From assembly GCF_000307775.2 (NCBI RefSeq), contig NZ_KK020676.1:1462576-1526575 (forward strand): a stretch of 64,000 nt of DNA, in the 5' to 3' direction. This stretch comes from Stutzerimonas stutzeri KOS6. Its GTDB lineage: Bacteria; Pseudomonadota; Gammaproteobacteria; Pseudomonadales; Pseudomonadaceae. Of the stretch, positions 19,300 to 29,194 are shown piece by piece. Each line of letters opens with the position of its first letter. Within the stretch, counting starts at the first letter, position 1. The notes below the pieces were generated by a model that saw only the letters and a program-made list of their open reading frames with translations, did no database searches and was not told where the DNA came from. The translations under genes were made by a program, and so were the position numbers.

Positions 19300-20160
19300 T
19301 CAGGCATCGGGTGCCGTCTTCATCAGTGCAGCCGGGCTGTAGACCCGCGGCGGGCTGTGCTGCGGCAGATGAATCAGGTTCAGGTTGTGTCGTTGTGCCC
19401 ACTGGGCGGCGAGACCGGTGGGTGAAGACAGGCTCACCAGGGTCGGGATGCCGGCCCGCTGCACCTTGTGCACCAGCTCCAGGCTGCAGCGACTGGTGAC
19501 GATCGCCAGTCCGCCATCCGCCGTGTAGCCGGCGCGTGTCATGGCGCCGATCAGCTTGTCCAGCGCATTGTGCCGGCCGATATCCTCGCGTCCCAGGCGT
19601 AGCGTGCCGCTGGCGTCCATGAACAATGCGGCGTGCATGGCGCCGCAATCACGCCCCAGTGGCTGAAACTCACCGATGCGCTGGCGCAGGTCCTGCAGCC
19701 AGTGCGCAGGCGGCAGCGCCGCGGGTGGCATCACCGGCAGCCGGGGCAAGGCCTGCTCCAGCGCCTCGACGCCACACAGGCCGCAGCTGCTGTTGCCCGG
19801 CAGTTGTCGACGCTGTCGCTTGAGCCGCCAGAAGGTGCGACTGGATATCTCGACTTCCGCGCGTCGCGCATTGCCGCTGCCCTGCAGGCGGATGTCGTAG
19901 ATGTCCGCCAGCGAATCAATGAAGCCGTTGGCCAGTGTGAAACCGACGACGAAATCCTCCAGGTCGGCTGGCGAAAGCATCATCACCGCCTGGTTGAGGC
20001 CGTTGTAGGCGACCGCCAGCGCGCATTCCTCGGCGAGAGCCGCCGTGCGCTGCTCGGCTTCTTCGATAGGCTGATAGCAATAACGCTGGCTGGCGCCAGC
20101 GGGCGATTGCGTGGCGGCGGTGCAGCCAGCGGTCAGACGAGGCGGGGCATTCATCGGCAA
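19300..20160 (-). CDS. fdhD: Formate dehydrogenase accessory sulfurtransferase
   Basis: A 286-residue FdhD. It transfers sulfur from a cysteine desulfurase to the molybdenum cofactor of formate dehydrogenase-type enzymes. The functional cysteine pair is in SCGLCG, Cys126 and Cys129, matching the CxxC of the E. coli protein. GREDIGRHNALDKLIG and VTSRCSLELVHKV are family signatures. The start could also be two codons later. No formate dehydrogenase is adjacent, but a YdeP-type molybdoenzyme lies 40 kb away at 60195-62567 and is a plausible client. Confidence 0.92.
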   Translation of the reverse strand: MPMNAPPRLTAGCTAATQSPAGASQRYCYQPIEEAEQRTAALAEECALAVAYNGLNQAVMMLSPADLEDFVVGFTLANGFIDSLADIYDIRLQGSGNARRAEVEISSRTFWRLKRQRRQLPGNSSCGLCGVEALEQALPRLPVMPPAALPPAHWLQDLRQRIGEFQPLGRDCGAMHAALFMDASGTLRLGREDIGRHNALDKLIGAMTRAGYTADGGLAIVTSRCSLELVHKVQRAGIPTLVSLSSPTGLAAQWAQRHNLNLIHLPQHSPPRVYSPAALMKTAPDA

Positions 20161-20281
20161 GCTCGTTCCTGATAGGTCTTGCAGGGTCGGCAGTTGGGCA
20201 GGCGGATTGCCGGGCAGGCGCCCAATGGCTGCGCCAGCGGCCGATGGATAGGGGTTATGACCGTGGCCGGCCGCGGACGAT

Positions 20282-22840
20282 TCACCGTTGGTCGTTCTTC
20301 GCCAGCATGTCGCGCACGCGCTTGGCGAGCGCGTCCAGGTTGAACGGCTTGCCGATCATATCCATACCCGGTTCGAGGAAGTCCGGGTTGGCCGCCTGGC
20401 GCGCATATCCGGTCATGAACAGCACCGGCAGGCCGGGGTGTTGCTGGCGTGCGATATCGGCCAGCTGACGTCCGTTCATCCCCGGCAGGCCGACATCGGT
20501 CACCAGCAGGTCGATGGCCGCCGCGTCTTCGAGGATGCGCACAGCGGCGTTGCCGTCAGCCGCTTCCAGGGCCTGGTAGCCGAGCATCCGCAGTACGTCG
20601 ATAACCAGCAGGCGCACCGCCGGGTCATCCTCCACCACCAGGACTGTCTCGCCCTGTTGCGCGCGCAACGGGCCTTCCGTCTCGCCGGACGGCGGGGCCG
20701 CCTCAGCCAGATCGTCGAACACCGGCAGGTAGAGGCTGACCTGGGTGCCCTGGTCGGGCTCGCTGGCGATCTGCACGTGGCCGCCGGCCTGGCGGGTGAA
20801 GCCATAGACCATGGACAGGCCCAGTCCGGTGCCCTGGCCGATCGGCTTGGTGGTGAAAAAGGGTTCGAAGACGCTGGCCAGGACCTTGGCACTCATGCCG
20901 CAGCCGCTGTCGGTAAGACGCAGGATGACGTAGCGGCCGGGCGCCAGTTCGCCCACCTCGCCCTGTTGGCGAAGTTCGACATTGCGTGTTTCCAGCAGCA
21001 GGTCTCCGCCGTCGGGCATGGCGTCGCGGGCATTGATGACCAGATTGAGCAGCGCGCTCTCCAACTGGTTTTCGTCGCTCGATACCGGCCACAGGCCGTC
21101 CTGCAACTGGTTGCGAATGTGGATATGGCAGCCCAGGGTCCGGCTGAGCAGATCGTGCATCGAGTCGATCAGCTGGTTCAGTTCTACGCGCCTGAGATTC
21201 AGCGGCTGCCGGCGGGCGAAGGCGAGCAGGCGATGGGTCAGCGCCGCGGCGCGGTTGGCCGAGGTCACCGCCGCTTCGATGAAGCGCTGGGTTTCGCCAT
21301 GACGGCCGGACTGGATGTAGCGCTGGATCAGGTCCAGGCCGCCGATGATGCCGGTCAGCATGTTGTTGAAGTCATGGGCGATGCCGCCGGTCAGCTGGCC
21401 TACGGCCTCCATCTTCTGTGCCTGGCGTAGCGCGTCCTGCGCCTGCTCGCGGCTGGCCATTTCCCTGAGCAACCGCTCGTAGACTTCGGCCAGCGCCTGG
21501 GTACGCTCCTGGATCCGGCTCTCCAGCGTCTCGTTGAGTTCGCGCAGGGCCTGCTCGGCGCGCCAGCGCTCGGTGACGTCCAGCGACATGACGAAAAAGC
21601 CCAGCACCTTGTCCTGAGCGTCACGGCGCGGCAGATAGTGGACCAGCATGCGCCGTGGCTGTCCGTCGCGGTGGAGGCTGCTGGCCTCGAAAATCACGTC
21701 CTGACCGGCCAGCGCAGCGCGGATGCTCTCGCGTCGTTCGGCGTACACCTTTTCGCCCAGCACCGCCCGGGCGGTTTTGCCGCGCAGCCACTCGATGGGA
21801 TGGCCGAACCAGTCGCTGTAGTAGCGGTTGTTGAAACGAAAGCGTTCGGCCGTGTCGATATAGCCGATCAGCACGGGCAGCGCGTCGGTGATCATCTTCA
21901 GTTCGGCTTCGTTCTGGCGCAGCGCATCTTCGCTTGCCTGCTGCTGGGTGATGTTCATCACCGCGCCGGGGAAGCGCTGCGGCCGCCCATCCTCATCGCA
22001 ATGGCGGCGTCCCCGCGCCAGTGCCCAATGCGTCTCGCCGTCTGGCTTGCGCAGGCGATAGCGTTGCTCGAGGTCGCCGCCCCTGGCGATGCAATGAGCC
22101 AGTGCCGCCTGCAGTCGCGGCCGATCTTCGGGGTGGACATGATCGAAGAAGTCTTCGGTGCGCAGGCCGGTCGGCCCTGATCGTTCCACCGGGACGATGC
22201 GCAGGAGTTCGGCATCCTCGGGTAGGTCGCTACTGGCGAGGTCCCAGTCCCATATGCCGATCAGGTTGCTCGCCTCCAGCGCCAGTTGCAGGCGCTGTCC
22301 GCTGATCCGGTGCGCTTCGGCGCTGAGCTTGTAATGCAGGGCGGTTCGCGACAGGCGCGTCTCGGTACGCACGCGCTCGCTGGTTTCGCTAAGGCACAGC
22401 AGCAATCCGCCGATGCCGGGCGCATCGCGGATGGGGCTCAGCGCGAGGTCGAACCAGGCTTCGACCAGCTGCCCGTCGCGCTCCAGTGCCAGTCGCTGAT
22501 TGCGCAGTATTCGCGCCTCGCCGCGACGGGCTCTGTCGCAGGCGGGATCGAGCAGTTCCCAGGTGGCGCCCCAGCGGTGGCAGGCAGGCTGGCCGAGTTC
22601 GGCCGGATGGCGGTCGCCGAGCAGCGCGGCGTGGGCATCGTTGTACAGCTGCAACGCCTGGTCGCCCCAGAGGATGCACATGGGCAGTGGCGCGTCGAGA
22701 ATGGTTTCGAGCAGCAGTCGCAGCGACTGCGGCCAGGTGGCGGAGCAGCCGAGTGCGGTTTCGCCCCAGGGGTGCCGGCGAATGCGTTCGCTCATCTCGC
22801 TTTGACTGTGGGGCCAGGGTCCGGCGCCTACTGCTGCCAT
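20282..22840 (-). CDS. Hybrid sensor histidine kinase with PAS domains and receiver
   Basis: An 852-residue soluble hybrid kinase. AGGAAG lies six bases before the ATG at 22840. It has three PAS-like sensor segments (about residues 30-160, 180-310 and 320-440), a coiled-coil linker, a HisKA domain with the phosphorylated histidine His489 in GIAHDFNNM and a HATPase domain ([25 protein letters not shown]). A receiver domain follows with phospho-acceptor Asp782 in [13 protein letters not shown]. No transmembrane segment is seen, so it senses a cytoplasmic signal. No response regulator gene is adjacent; output must go to a distant partner. Confidence 0.9.
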   Translation of the reverse strand: MAAVGAGPWPHSQSEMSERIRRHPWGETALGCSATWPQSLRLLLETILDAPLPMCILWGDQALQLYNDAHAALLGDRHPAELGQPACHRWGATWELLDPACDRARRGEARILRNQRLALERDGQLVEAWFDLALSPIRDAPGIGGLLLCLSETSERVRTETRLSRTALHYKLSAEAHRISGQRLQLALEASNLIGIWDWDLASSDLPEDAELLRIVPVERSGPTGLRTEDFFDHVHPEDRPRLQAALAHCIARGGDLEQRYRLRKPDGETHWALARGRRHCDEDGRPQRFPGAVMNITQQQASEDALRQNEAELKMITDALPVLIGYIDTAERFRFNNRYYSDWFGHPIEWLRGKTARAVLGEKVYAERRESIRAALAGQDVIFEASSLHRDGQPRRMLVHYLPRRDAQDKVLGFFVMSLDVTERWRAEQALRELNETLESRIQERTQALAEVYERLLREMASREQAQDALRQAQKMEAVGQLTGGIAHDFNNMLTGIIGGLDLIQRYIQSGRHGETQRFIEAAVTSANRAAALTHRLLAFARRQPLNLRRVELNQLIDSMHDLLSRTLGCHIHIRNQLQDGLWPVSSDENQLESALLNLVINARDAMPDGGDLLLETRNVELRQQGEVGELAPGRYVILRLTDSGCGMSAKVLASVFEPFFTTKPIGQGTGLGLSMVYGFTRQAGGHVQIASEPDQGTQVSLYLPVFDDLAEAAPPSGETEGPLRAQQGETVLVVEDDPAVRLLVIDVLRMLGYQALEAADGNAAVRILEDAAAIDLLVTDVGLPGMNGRQLADIARQQHPGLPVLFMTGYARQAANPDFLEPGMDMIGKPFNLDALAKRVRDMLAKNDQR

Positions 22841-23006
22841 GTCACTTCCTATCGATCATCCGTGGCTGAACTGCGGGTGGCGGACATCGAGCGCCCGGCG
22901 CGCCGTTTCGATGCGTGCCGGCCCTGACTCTTCCCGAGCCGGTTCCCGCCGACGGCAACTGCCGCGTAGTGTAAATCGTCCGGATGGCCGGCGGCAGAGC
23001 CAGCCG

Positions 23007-23687
23007 TCACGCTAGCTGATCGAGCAGGCTTCCCGCTAGCTCGCGGTAGTCGTCGACGGCAGCGAATTCCTCGGTGTCCTTGGGTGCGCGGCGGCTGTCC
23101 GGCTCGCGCACCGCGAGCAGGTGCGCGATGCCGAAGCGCCCGGCGCTGCGCAGGATCGGCAGGCTGTCGTCGATGAACAGCGCGCGGGCCGGGTCGAAAT
23201 CCAGGTCCTGGCGCAGGGCATGCCAGAACTGTCCTTCTTCCTTCGGGAACCCATAGTCGTGGGAACTGATCAGCCGGTCGAACCAGGGCTCCAGCTCCAC
23301 CTTCTCGAGCTTGAGCGACAACGAATCGCGGTGGGCATTGGTGATCAGCACCACGCGCTTGCCGGCCTTGCGCAGCGCTTCGAGAAAAACGTCGGCCGAA
23401 GGGCGCAGGGCGATCAGCTCGGCGATCTCGCGCTTCATCTCGCGAATCGGCAGGTTCAGCTCGCGGGTCCAGTAGTCCAGGCAGTACCAGGTGAGCTTGC
23501 CGACGTGTTCGTTGAACAACGGTGCCAGCTCCAGCTCGGCCATGGCGCGGCTGATGCCGTGCAGCTCGGCATAGCGCTGCGGCAGCAGTTCGAGCCAGAA
23601 GTGGTTGTCGAAGTGGAGATCCAGCAGGGTACCGTCCATGTCGAGCAGGACGGTGTCGATTTCGGACCAGGGCAGGTTGGCGGTCAT
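23007..23687 (-). CDS. yrfG: HAD-family GMP/IMP nucleotidase YrfG-like
   Basis: A 226-residue haloacid dehalogenase-type hydrolase. The start at 23687 puts the nucleophile motif DMDGTLLDL at residues 16-24, as the family requires. VLITNAHRDSL is motif II and LFIDDSLPIL is motif IV. E. coli YrfG hydrolyses GMP and IMP. The gene is divergent from nudE, the arrangement I recall for Pseudomonas, which supports the assignment. Confidence 0.85.
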   Translation of the reverse strand: MTANLPWSEIDTVLLDMDGTLLDLHFDNHFWLELLPQRYAELHGISRAMAELELAPLFNEHVGKLTWYCLDYWTRELNLPIREMKREIAELIALRPSADVFLEALRKAGKRVVLITNAHRDSLSLKLEKVELEPWFDRLISSHDYGFPKEEGQFWHALRQDLDFDPARALFIDDSLPILRSAGRFGIAHLLAVREPDSRRAPKDTEEFAAVDDYRELAGSLLDQLA

Positions 23688-23806
23688 GGGCGGACTCGAG
23701 TGGCGGCAAGGGATGGGCAGGGTACGGCGGTCGGCTGTCGCAAAGCACTCGCGGCCGGCGCGGGAAGCCGGGTTATGATAGCCGCTCGCGTTTCCAGGAG
23801 TTTTCC

Positions 23807-24373
23807 ATGCGCCAGAAACCCACTGTACTTGCCCGTGAGATCGTCGCCAGCAGCCGGCTGTTCCGTGTCGAGGAACTGCAGCTGCGATTTTCCAACGGTG
23901 TGGAGCGCACCTATGAACGGCTGGTCGGCAAGGGCAACGGCTATGGCGCGGTGATGATCGTGGCGCTGGCCGATGCCGAGAATGCACTGCTGGTCGAGGA
24001 GTATTGCGGCGGCACCGACAGCTACGAGCTGTCCTTGCCCAAGGGGCTGATCGAGCCGGGAGAGGACGTGCTCGAGGCCGCCAATCGCGAACTCAAGGAA
24101 GAAGCCGGTTTCGGCGCCCGGCGCCTGGAACTGCTCACCGAGCTGTCATTGTCGCCGGGGTACATGAGCCAGAAGATCCAGGTGGTGCTGGCTCGCGACC
24201 TGTATCCCGAGCAGCTGCCCGGTGACGAGCCTGAGCCGATGCGTCTTGAGCAGGTGAGCCTGCATGAGCTGTCGAGCCTGGTGCAGCATCCCCAGTTCAG
24301 CGAAGGGCGGGCCCTGGCTGCGCTCTATCTGGCCCGGGATCTTCTGACCCAGCGTGGGGAGTTTGGCCAATGA
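23807..24373 (+). CDS. nudE: ADP compounds hydrolase NudE
   Basis: A 188-residue Nudix hydrolase acting on ADP-ribose, NADH and related ADP compounds. The Nudix box begins GLIEPGEDVLEAANRELKEE, residues 80-99, and continues AGFG. AGGAG precedes the start, and TATGAT near 23775 is a plausible -10 box. It overlaps cysQ by 4 bp (ATGA), so the two are coupled. Confidence 0.92.
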   Translation: MRQKPTVLAREIVASSRLFRVEELQLRFSNGVERTYERLVGKGNGYGAVMIVALADAENALLVEEYCGGTDSYELSLPKGLIEPGEDVLEAANRELKEEAGFGARRLELLTELSLSPGYMSQKIQVVLARDLYPEQLPGDEPEPMRLEQVSLHELSSLVQHPQFSEGRALAALYLARDLLTQRGEFGQ

Positions 24374-25206
24374 CTCATGCATATCTGGCGGCGGTAATCG
24401 ATCTGGTGCGTCAGGCGGGCGAGGTGATCCTGCCGCACTGGCGTAGCGAACTGGTGGTGGAGGCCAAGGCCGACGAGTCGCCCGTGACCGCGGCGGACAT
24501 GGCCGCCCACCATGTTCTGCTGGACGGGCTGATGGCGCTGGATGGCAGCATTCCGGTGCTGTCGGAAGAAGACTGCGTGGTGCCCCTGGCCGAGCGTGCC
24601 AGCTGGACCCGCTGGTGGCTGGTCGACCCGCTGGATGGAACCAAGGAGTTCATCGCCGGCAGTGAGGAGTTCACCGTCAACGTGGCGCTGATCGAGCAGG
24701 GCGAGGTGCGCTTCGGCGTGGTCGGCATTCCGGCGTCCGGGCGTTGCTATTACGGCGGCAGGGATTTCGGCGCCTGGCGCAGCGAAGCCTCGGGCGCTGC
24801 CCAGCCGCTGCGCGTGCGTCAGCAGAGTGCGGATGCCTTCACGGTGGTTGCCAGTCGTCGCCACAGCAGTCCGTCGCAAGAGCAATTGCTGGGTCGCCTG
24901 CGCCAGCGCTTCGGTGAGCTGGCGTTGGCCAATGTGGGCAGTTCGCTGAAGTTCTGCCTGCTCGCCGAAGGCGCCGCAGATTGCTATCCGCGTCTGGCGC
25001 CGACCTCGCAGTGGGACACCGCTGCGGCGCAGGGCGTGCTGGAAGGGGCGGGTGGCGAAGTGCTGGAGGTCAGCGGCGCGCCGCTGCGCTATGCGCCGCG
25101 GGACAGCTATCTCAACCCATCATTCCTGGCCTTGCCCAAAGGTGTCGATTGGCGTGACAGCCTGATCGAGATGGCCGCGCAGAGCGACAAGGGCCAGCCG
25201 GCATGA
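24370..25206 (+). CDS. cysQ: 3'(2'),5'-bisphosphate nucleotidase CysQ
   Basis: A 278-residue inositol monophosphatase-fold enzyme that removes 3'-phosphate from PAP/PAPS, supporting sulfate assimilation. Metal-binding motifs are SEEDC (Glu66 and Glu67 region), DPLDGTKEF (Asp86, Asp89) and QWDTAAAQGVLEGAGG. The start overlaps the nudE stop, and both products process nucleotide by-products. Confidence 0.93.
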   Translation: MTHAYLAAVIDLVRQAGEVILPHWRSELVVEAKADESPVTAADMAAHHVLLDGLMALDGSIPVLSEEDCVVPLAERASWTRWWLVDPLDGTKEFIAGSEEFTVNVALIEQGEVRFGVVGIPASGRCYYGGRDFGAWRSEASGAAQPLRVRQQSADAFTVVASRRHSSPSQEQLLGRLRQRFGELALANVGSSLKFCLLAEGAADCYPRLAPTSQWDTAAAQGVLEGAGGEVLEVSGAPLRYAPRDSYLNPSFLALPKGVDWRDSLIEMAAQSDKGQPA

Positions 25207-25235
25207 CGTGCTGGCCGCGGGAACGCTGGACAATG

Positions 25236-25270
25236 AAAAGCCGCTGGAGCCGCAAGCTCAAGGCTGGAAG
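25236..25270 (+). repeat. Intergenic AAGC-rich repeat, copy 1
   Basis: AAAAGCCGCTGGAGCCGCAA and the next 15 bases, between convergent cysQ and thioesterase genes. It resembles the copies at 54737-54772 and 57945-57982, which share an AAAAGC-GC start followed by alternating CAAGC and GC units. It may work as a terminator-like structure. Confidence 0.45.
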
Positions 25271-25320
25271 AAAAAGCTTGGCGGCTGCGGGCCGAACGCT
25301 GGGCGGCAGCCTCCAGCCTC

Positions 25321-25773
25321 TTATTTGTGCAGCACGAACTGCCCGGTGAAACGCACGGCATCGCGCCCGTCGGCGGCCAGGATGCGACTGTGCAGTTCCA
25401 GCCGCGAGCGGCCCCGGCGACGATAGATCGCTTCGAAACGCTCCCACGCCTCAGGGCTCGGTGCCGAGCAGATGGCCATGGCGTCGTCGACCACGGGCAG
25501 CGGGTATTCGATCTTGCCTTCGTGAATGACGATGTGGCCGTCTTCGATGCCGGCTTCGCGCAGTCGCAGATGCAGCCAGCCCCAGCCAGCCAGCACCGCA
25601 GCGCAGTAGAGGCTGCCGCCGAACATGCTGCTCTTGTGATTGATGTTCGGCTGCAGCGGTACCTGCAGGCGCAACTCATGGTTTTCCCACTGCTCGACAC
25701 GCAGCCCCAGCGAGCGGGTCAGCGGAATGTCGTGATGGAGGATGGCTTCCAGGTAGCGGCTATCGCGGCTCAT
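25321..25773 (-). CDS. YiiD_C-type thioesterase domain protein
   Basis: A 150-residue single hotdog domain. The start at 25773 follows AGGAACC. The HKSSMFGGSLYCAAVLAGW region gives the conserved helix of the YiiD C-terminal/thioesterase family, and RLELHSRI and AVRFTGQFVLHK are the closing strands. It probably hydrolyses acyl-CoA in the cytoplasm, substrate unknown. Confidence 0.78.
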   Translation of the reverse strand: MSRDSRYLEAILHHDIPLTRSLGLRVEQWENHELRLQVPLQPNINHKSSMFGGSLYCAAVLAGWGWLHLRLREAGIEDGHIVIHEGKIEYPLPVVDDAMAICSAPSPEAWERFEAIYRRRGRSRLELHSRILAADGRDAVRFTGQFVLHK

Positions 25774-25955
25774 GCCGGGTAGGTTCCTAAACGTTACAAA
25801 GATACAGACAGACGCCAAGCATGACTCCTGAGTCACGGTTTGGCCAGTCCGTTCGCTCCATTTGCCGGGCTTGTGCAGCCCGCATGGCGCCTGCGCTGCG
25901 GCTGGGCGGCAGGTGCGCCACAGGGGCGGGCGCGATGCGTAACGGTGCGTCGGCT

Positions 25956-26393
25956 TCAGCCCTCGGATTTGCTCCGGTAGGCGCAATAGCCTGGGCGTGG
26001 GCCGATGCGCGGGTGGTTGCGGCAGGTGTCCGGTCGCTTGGCATAGACCGTGCAAAGACGGGTTTTGCGGTCCAGATAGAGGCAGTCGCCATTGGTGTGG
26101 CGGGTCAGCGTGAAGACCTCGTGCTTGTGATTGAAGTGTTCGACGATGCCGGCCTTGCTCAGGCGCTTGGCGATGTTCTTCGCCGGCTCTTCGCGCTCGA
26201 ACGCATCGACCAGTTCCAGCCGGATCAGGTCGTCGATGCGCACCTCCACCGGCAAGGTGCAGCAGGTCGCATGGCAGTCACGGCACAGGCCGGCGCTGTA
26301 GCGCACCCAGGTTTCCAGGCGTTCCGGGTCGGCGGAGGCGATCAGTCTTGTCTTCACGGGCGGTCTTTCGGTGCGGTTGGGCGGGCGGATCAT
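25956..26393 (-). CDS. YkgJ-family cysteine cluster protein
   Basis: A 145-residue protein with two cysteine groups: LCRDCHATCC near residue 40 and a later set in GDCLYLD, RLCTVY, DTCRNHP and GYCAYR. This is the YkgJ (CxxCxxxCC) family, thought to bind zinc or an iron-sulfur cluster; the role is unknown. A GTG at codon 14 (VKTRLIAS) is an alternative start that would match shorter family members. Confidence 0.8.
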   Translation of the reverse strand: MIRPPNRTERPPVKTRLIASADPERLETWVRYSAGLCRDCHATCCTLPVEVRIDDLIRLELVDAFEREEPAKNIAKRLSKAGIVEHFNHKHEVFTLTRHTNGDCLYLDRKTRLCTVYAKRPDTCRNHPRIGPRPGYCAYRSKSEG

Positions 26394-26560
26394 AGCGACT
26401 CGCGCGCCGATTACCAGCGTCTTCCGGTGTCGCTGACCGGACAGGCGGTAGCGCAGATGTAAAGGAAACCTGCAAACCTCTTGCGGAACGTCGAACGGAG
26501 GTGAACGGGCGCGACTGCCGTGAGTCCCTCTTGTGTGTCTTCGCTAACCGAGGTCTGTTC

Positions 26561-29011
26561 ATGACGCAGGAATCAGCCGTTGCTACCGCCGATGAAGTTG
26601 CCGCTTTTCGTGAGCGGGTGTTGCGCAAGCTCACCTATTCGGTGGGCAAGGACCCGGAGAATGCCTCCGATTACGACTGGTTCCATGCGGTAGCCCTGGC
26701 CACGCGCGACAGCACCATCGACCGCTGGATGGACTGTACGCGCGAGGCATATACCAGCGGACAGAAGCGAGTCTATTACCTCTCGCTGGAATTCCTCATC
26801 GGCCGGCTGCTGGTGGATAGCCTGAGCAACCTGGGCTTGTTCGAGGTGGCGCGCGAGGCGCTGGCCGGGCTCGACGTGGACATCGACCAGATCCGCCTGC
26901 TGGAGCCCGACGCGGCACTGGGCAATGGCGGCCTCGGACGGCTTGCGGCGTGTTTCATGGAAAGCATGGCGACGCTGGGCGTCGTCTCCCACGGCTACGG
27001 CATCCGCTACGACCACGGCCTGTTCCGTCAGGCCATCGTCGATGGCTGGCAACACGAACAGACCGAGACCTGGCTGGATCTGGGCAACCCCTGGGAGTTC
27101 GAGCGCTCCGAGGTGAAGTACCTGATCGGCTTCGGCGGCAACGTCACCGCGGCCACCAACGAAAAGGGCGCAACCCAGCACTTCTGGCATTGGGCCGAGG
27201 GCGTGCGGGCGATCGCCTATGACACCCCGATCGTCGGCTGGCGTGGTGCCGGGGTGAATACCCTGCGCCTGTGGCGGGCCCGCCCCGAAGCGGATTTTCA
27301 CCTGGCACGCTTCAACGCCGGTGATCACATCGGCGCCGCAGCGGAAGAAGCCCGCGCGGAGAGTATTTCGCGGGTGCTCTATCCGGCCGACAGCACCGAG
27401 GCGGGACAGGAGCTGCGTCTGCGTCAGGAGTATTTCTTCGTCGCCGCCTCGCTGCAGGATCTGCTGCGCCGCCATCTAAAGCAGCGCGGCTCGCTGGACA
27501 ACCTGCCCGACTTCACCTCGATCCAGCTCAACGACACCCATCCGGCCATCGCCGTGGCCGAGCTGATGCGCTTGCTGGTGGATGTGCACAGCTATGAATG
27601 GCAGCACGCCTGGCGGCTGACCACGGCAACGCTGTCCTACACCAACCACACGCTGTTGCCCGAAGCGCTGGAAACCTGGCCGGTGGGCCTGATGGAGCGC
27701 CTGCTGCCACGCCACATGCAGATCATCTACCTGATCAATGCCTACCATCTCGATTGCCTGCGCGAGCGCGGTATCCACGAAGCCGAGCTGCTGCGCTCGG
27801 TGTCGCTGATCGAAGAAGGCCACGGGCGCCGCGTGCGCATGGGTAACCTGGCATTCCTCGGTTCGCACAGCACCAACGGGGTTTCGGCGCTGCACACCCA
27901 GTTGATGCGCAAGACGGTATTCACCGATCTGCACGGCTTGTATCCGCAGCGGATCAACAACAAGACCAATGGCATTACCTTCCGCCGCTGGCTCTATCAG
28001 GCCAATCCCCAGCTGACCCAACTGCTGGTGGAGCACCTCGGCGAGGGCCTGCTCGATGCGCCGGAAACCCGCCTGCGCGAGCTCGAGCCATACGCCGAGC
28101 AGGCGCACTTCCGCCAGCGCTTCGCCGAGCAGCGGCTGGCCAACAAACGCCATCTGGCCAACGTGATTCTGGAGCGGGTGGGCATCAGCGTCGATCCGCA
28201 GGCGCTGTTCGACGTACACGTCAAGCGCATCCACGAATACAAGCGACAGCTGCTCAACCTGCTGCACACCGTCGCGCTGTATCACGCGATTCGCGACGAT
28301 CCGGGCGGCAACTGGGTGCCGCGGGTGAAGATCTTCGCCGGCAAGGCGGCGGCCAGCTACCACCAGGCCAAGCTGATCATCAAGCTGGCCAACGACATCG
28401 CCACCACCATCAACGCCGACCCCACCGTGCGCGGCCTGCTCAAGGTGGTGTTCCTGCCCAACTACAATGTTAGCCTGGCCGAGGACATCATCCCGGCGGC
28501 CGATCTGTCCGAGCAGATTTCCACTGCCGGGCTCGAAGCCTCCGGCACCAGCAACATGAAGTTCGCCCTCAACGGCGCGCTGACCATTGGCACCCTCGAC
28601 GGCGCCAATGTGGAGATGAGCGAGCAGATCGGCCTGGAGCACATGTTCATTTTCGGCCTCACGGCCCAGCAGGTGAATGCGCGCAAGCAGGCCAACGAAT
28701 ACAACGCCGAAGCGATCATCGGTGCCTCGCAGCGGCTTGGCGAAGTGCTATCGGCCATTCGTGGCGGTGCGTTCTCGGCAGGCGACCCGGGGCGTTATGT
28801 CGGCCTGGTGGACGGTATCAGCTGGCACGACACCTTCATGGTCTGTGCCGATTTCGAGGCGTACTGGCAGGCCCAGCTGGACGTCGAGGCGTGTTGGCGG
28901 GACCCGGCTCGTTGGTGGCGGTCGTCCGTATTGAACACCGCGCGCACGGGCTGGTTCTCGTCCGATCGCACCATCCGCGAGTACGCCCGGGAAGTCTGGA
29001 CAGTGATGTGA
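26561..29011 (+). CDS. glgP: Glycogen/maltodextrin phosphorylase
   Basis: An 816-residue enzyme that releases glucose-1-phosphate from glycogen or maltodextrin. The start at 26561 gives MTQES and usual family length. The pyridoxal phosphate lysine is Lys667 in GTSNMKFALNGA, and GTLDGANVEM follows. RIHEYKRQLLN and KIFAGKAAASYHQAK are family signatures. It is the only glycogen gene in the window, so no glg operon is visible. The next gene, fbp, acts on related sugar phosphates. Confidence 0.95.
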   Translation: MTQESAVATADEVAAFRERVLRKLTYSVGKDPENASDYDWFHAVALATRDSTIDRWMDCTREAYTSGQKRVYYLSLEFLIGRLLVDSLSNLGLFEVAREALAGLDVDIDQIRLLEPDAALGNGGLGRLAACFMESMATLGVVSHGYGIRYDHGLFRQAIVDGWQHEQTETWLDLGNPWEFERSEVKYLIGFGGNVTAATNEKGATQHFWHWAEGVRAIAYDTPIVGWRGAGVNTLRLWRARPEADFHLARFNAGDHIGAAAEEARAESISRVLYPADSTEAGQELRLRQEYFFVAASLQDLLRRHLKQRGSLDNLPDFTSIQLNDTHPAIAVAELMRLLVDVHSYEWQHAWRLTTATLSYTNHTLLPEALETWPVGLMERLLPRHMQIIYLINAYHLDCLRERGIHEAELLRSVSLIEEGHGRRVRMGNLAFLGSHSTNGVSALHTQLMRKTVFTDLHGLYPQRINNKTNGITFRRWLYQANPQLTQLLVEHLGEGLLDAPETRLRELEPYAEQAHFRQRFAEQRLANKRHLANVILERVGISVDPQALFDVHVKRIHEYKRQLLNLLHTVALYHAIRDDPGGNWVPRVKIFAGKAAASYHQAKLIIKLANDIATTINADPTVRGLLKVVFLPNYNVSLAEDIIPAADLSEQISTAGLEASGTSNMKFALNGALTIGTLDGANVEMSEQIGLEHMFIFGLTAQQVNARKQANEYNAEAIIGASQRLGEVLSAIRGGAFSAGDPGRYVGLVDGISWHDTFMVCADFEAYWQAQLDVEACWRDPARWWRSSVLNTARTGWFSSDRTIREYAREVWTVM

Positions 29012-29017
29012 CGGCAG

Positions 29018-29045
29018 GCCCGCCGCCGCTTTCCCGCCGGCGGGC
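29018..29045. terminator. Hairpin after glgP
   Basis: GCCCGCCG (29018-29025) pairs with CGGCGGGC (29038-29045) seven bases after the glgP stop. A run of A but no T-tract follows. Confidence 0.4.
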
Positions 29046-29194
29046 AGCCAAAAACTGCGGGGTGACGTGCTCGTGCTGGCCATCTGCTCGCCGTTGCGCT
29101 GAACTCTGCCGGGTCCCGGCCTGTCTCAGGGGAGTTAGTTTTCCTACGGCCCTGCTAAACTGCGCGGGTTTATCCTTCCTCCGGAGTCATTTCC

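Noticed and set aside
20282-26393. A genomic island or prophage in the central accessory-looking genes
   Set aside because: No integrase, phage genes, tRNA attachment site or shift in composition is visible, and nudE-cysQ-yrfG are in core order.
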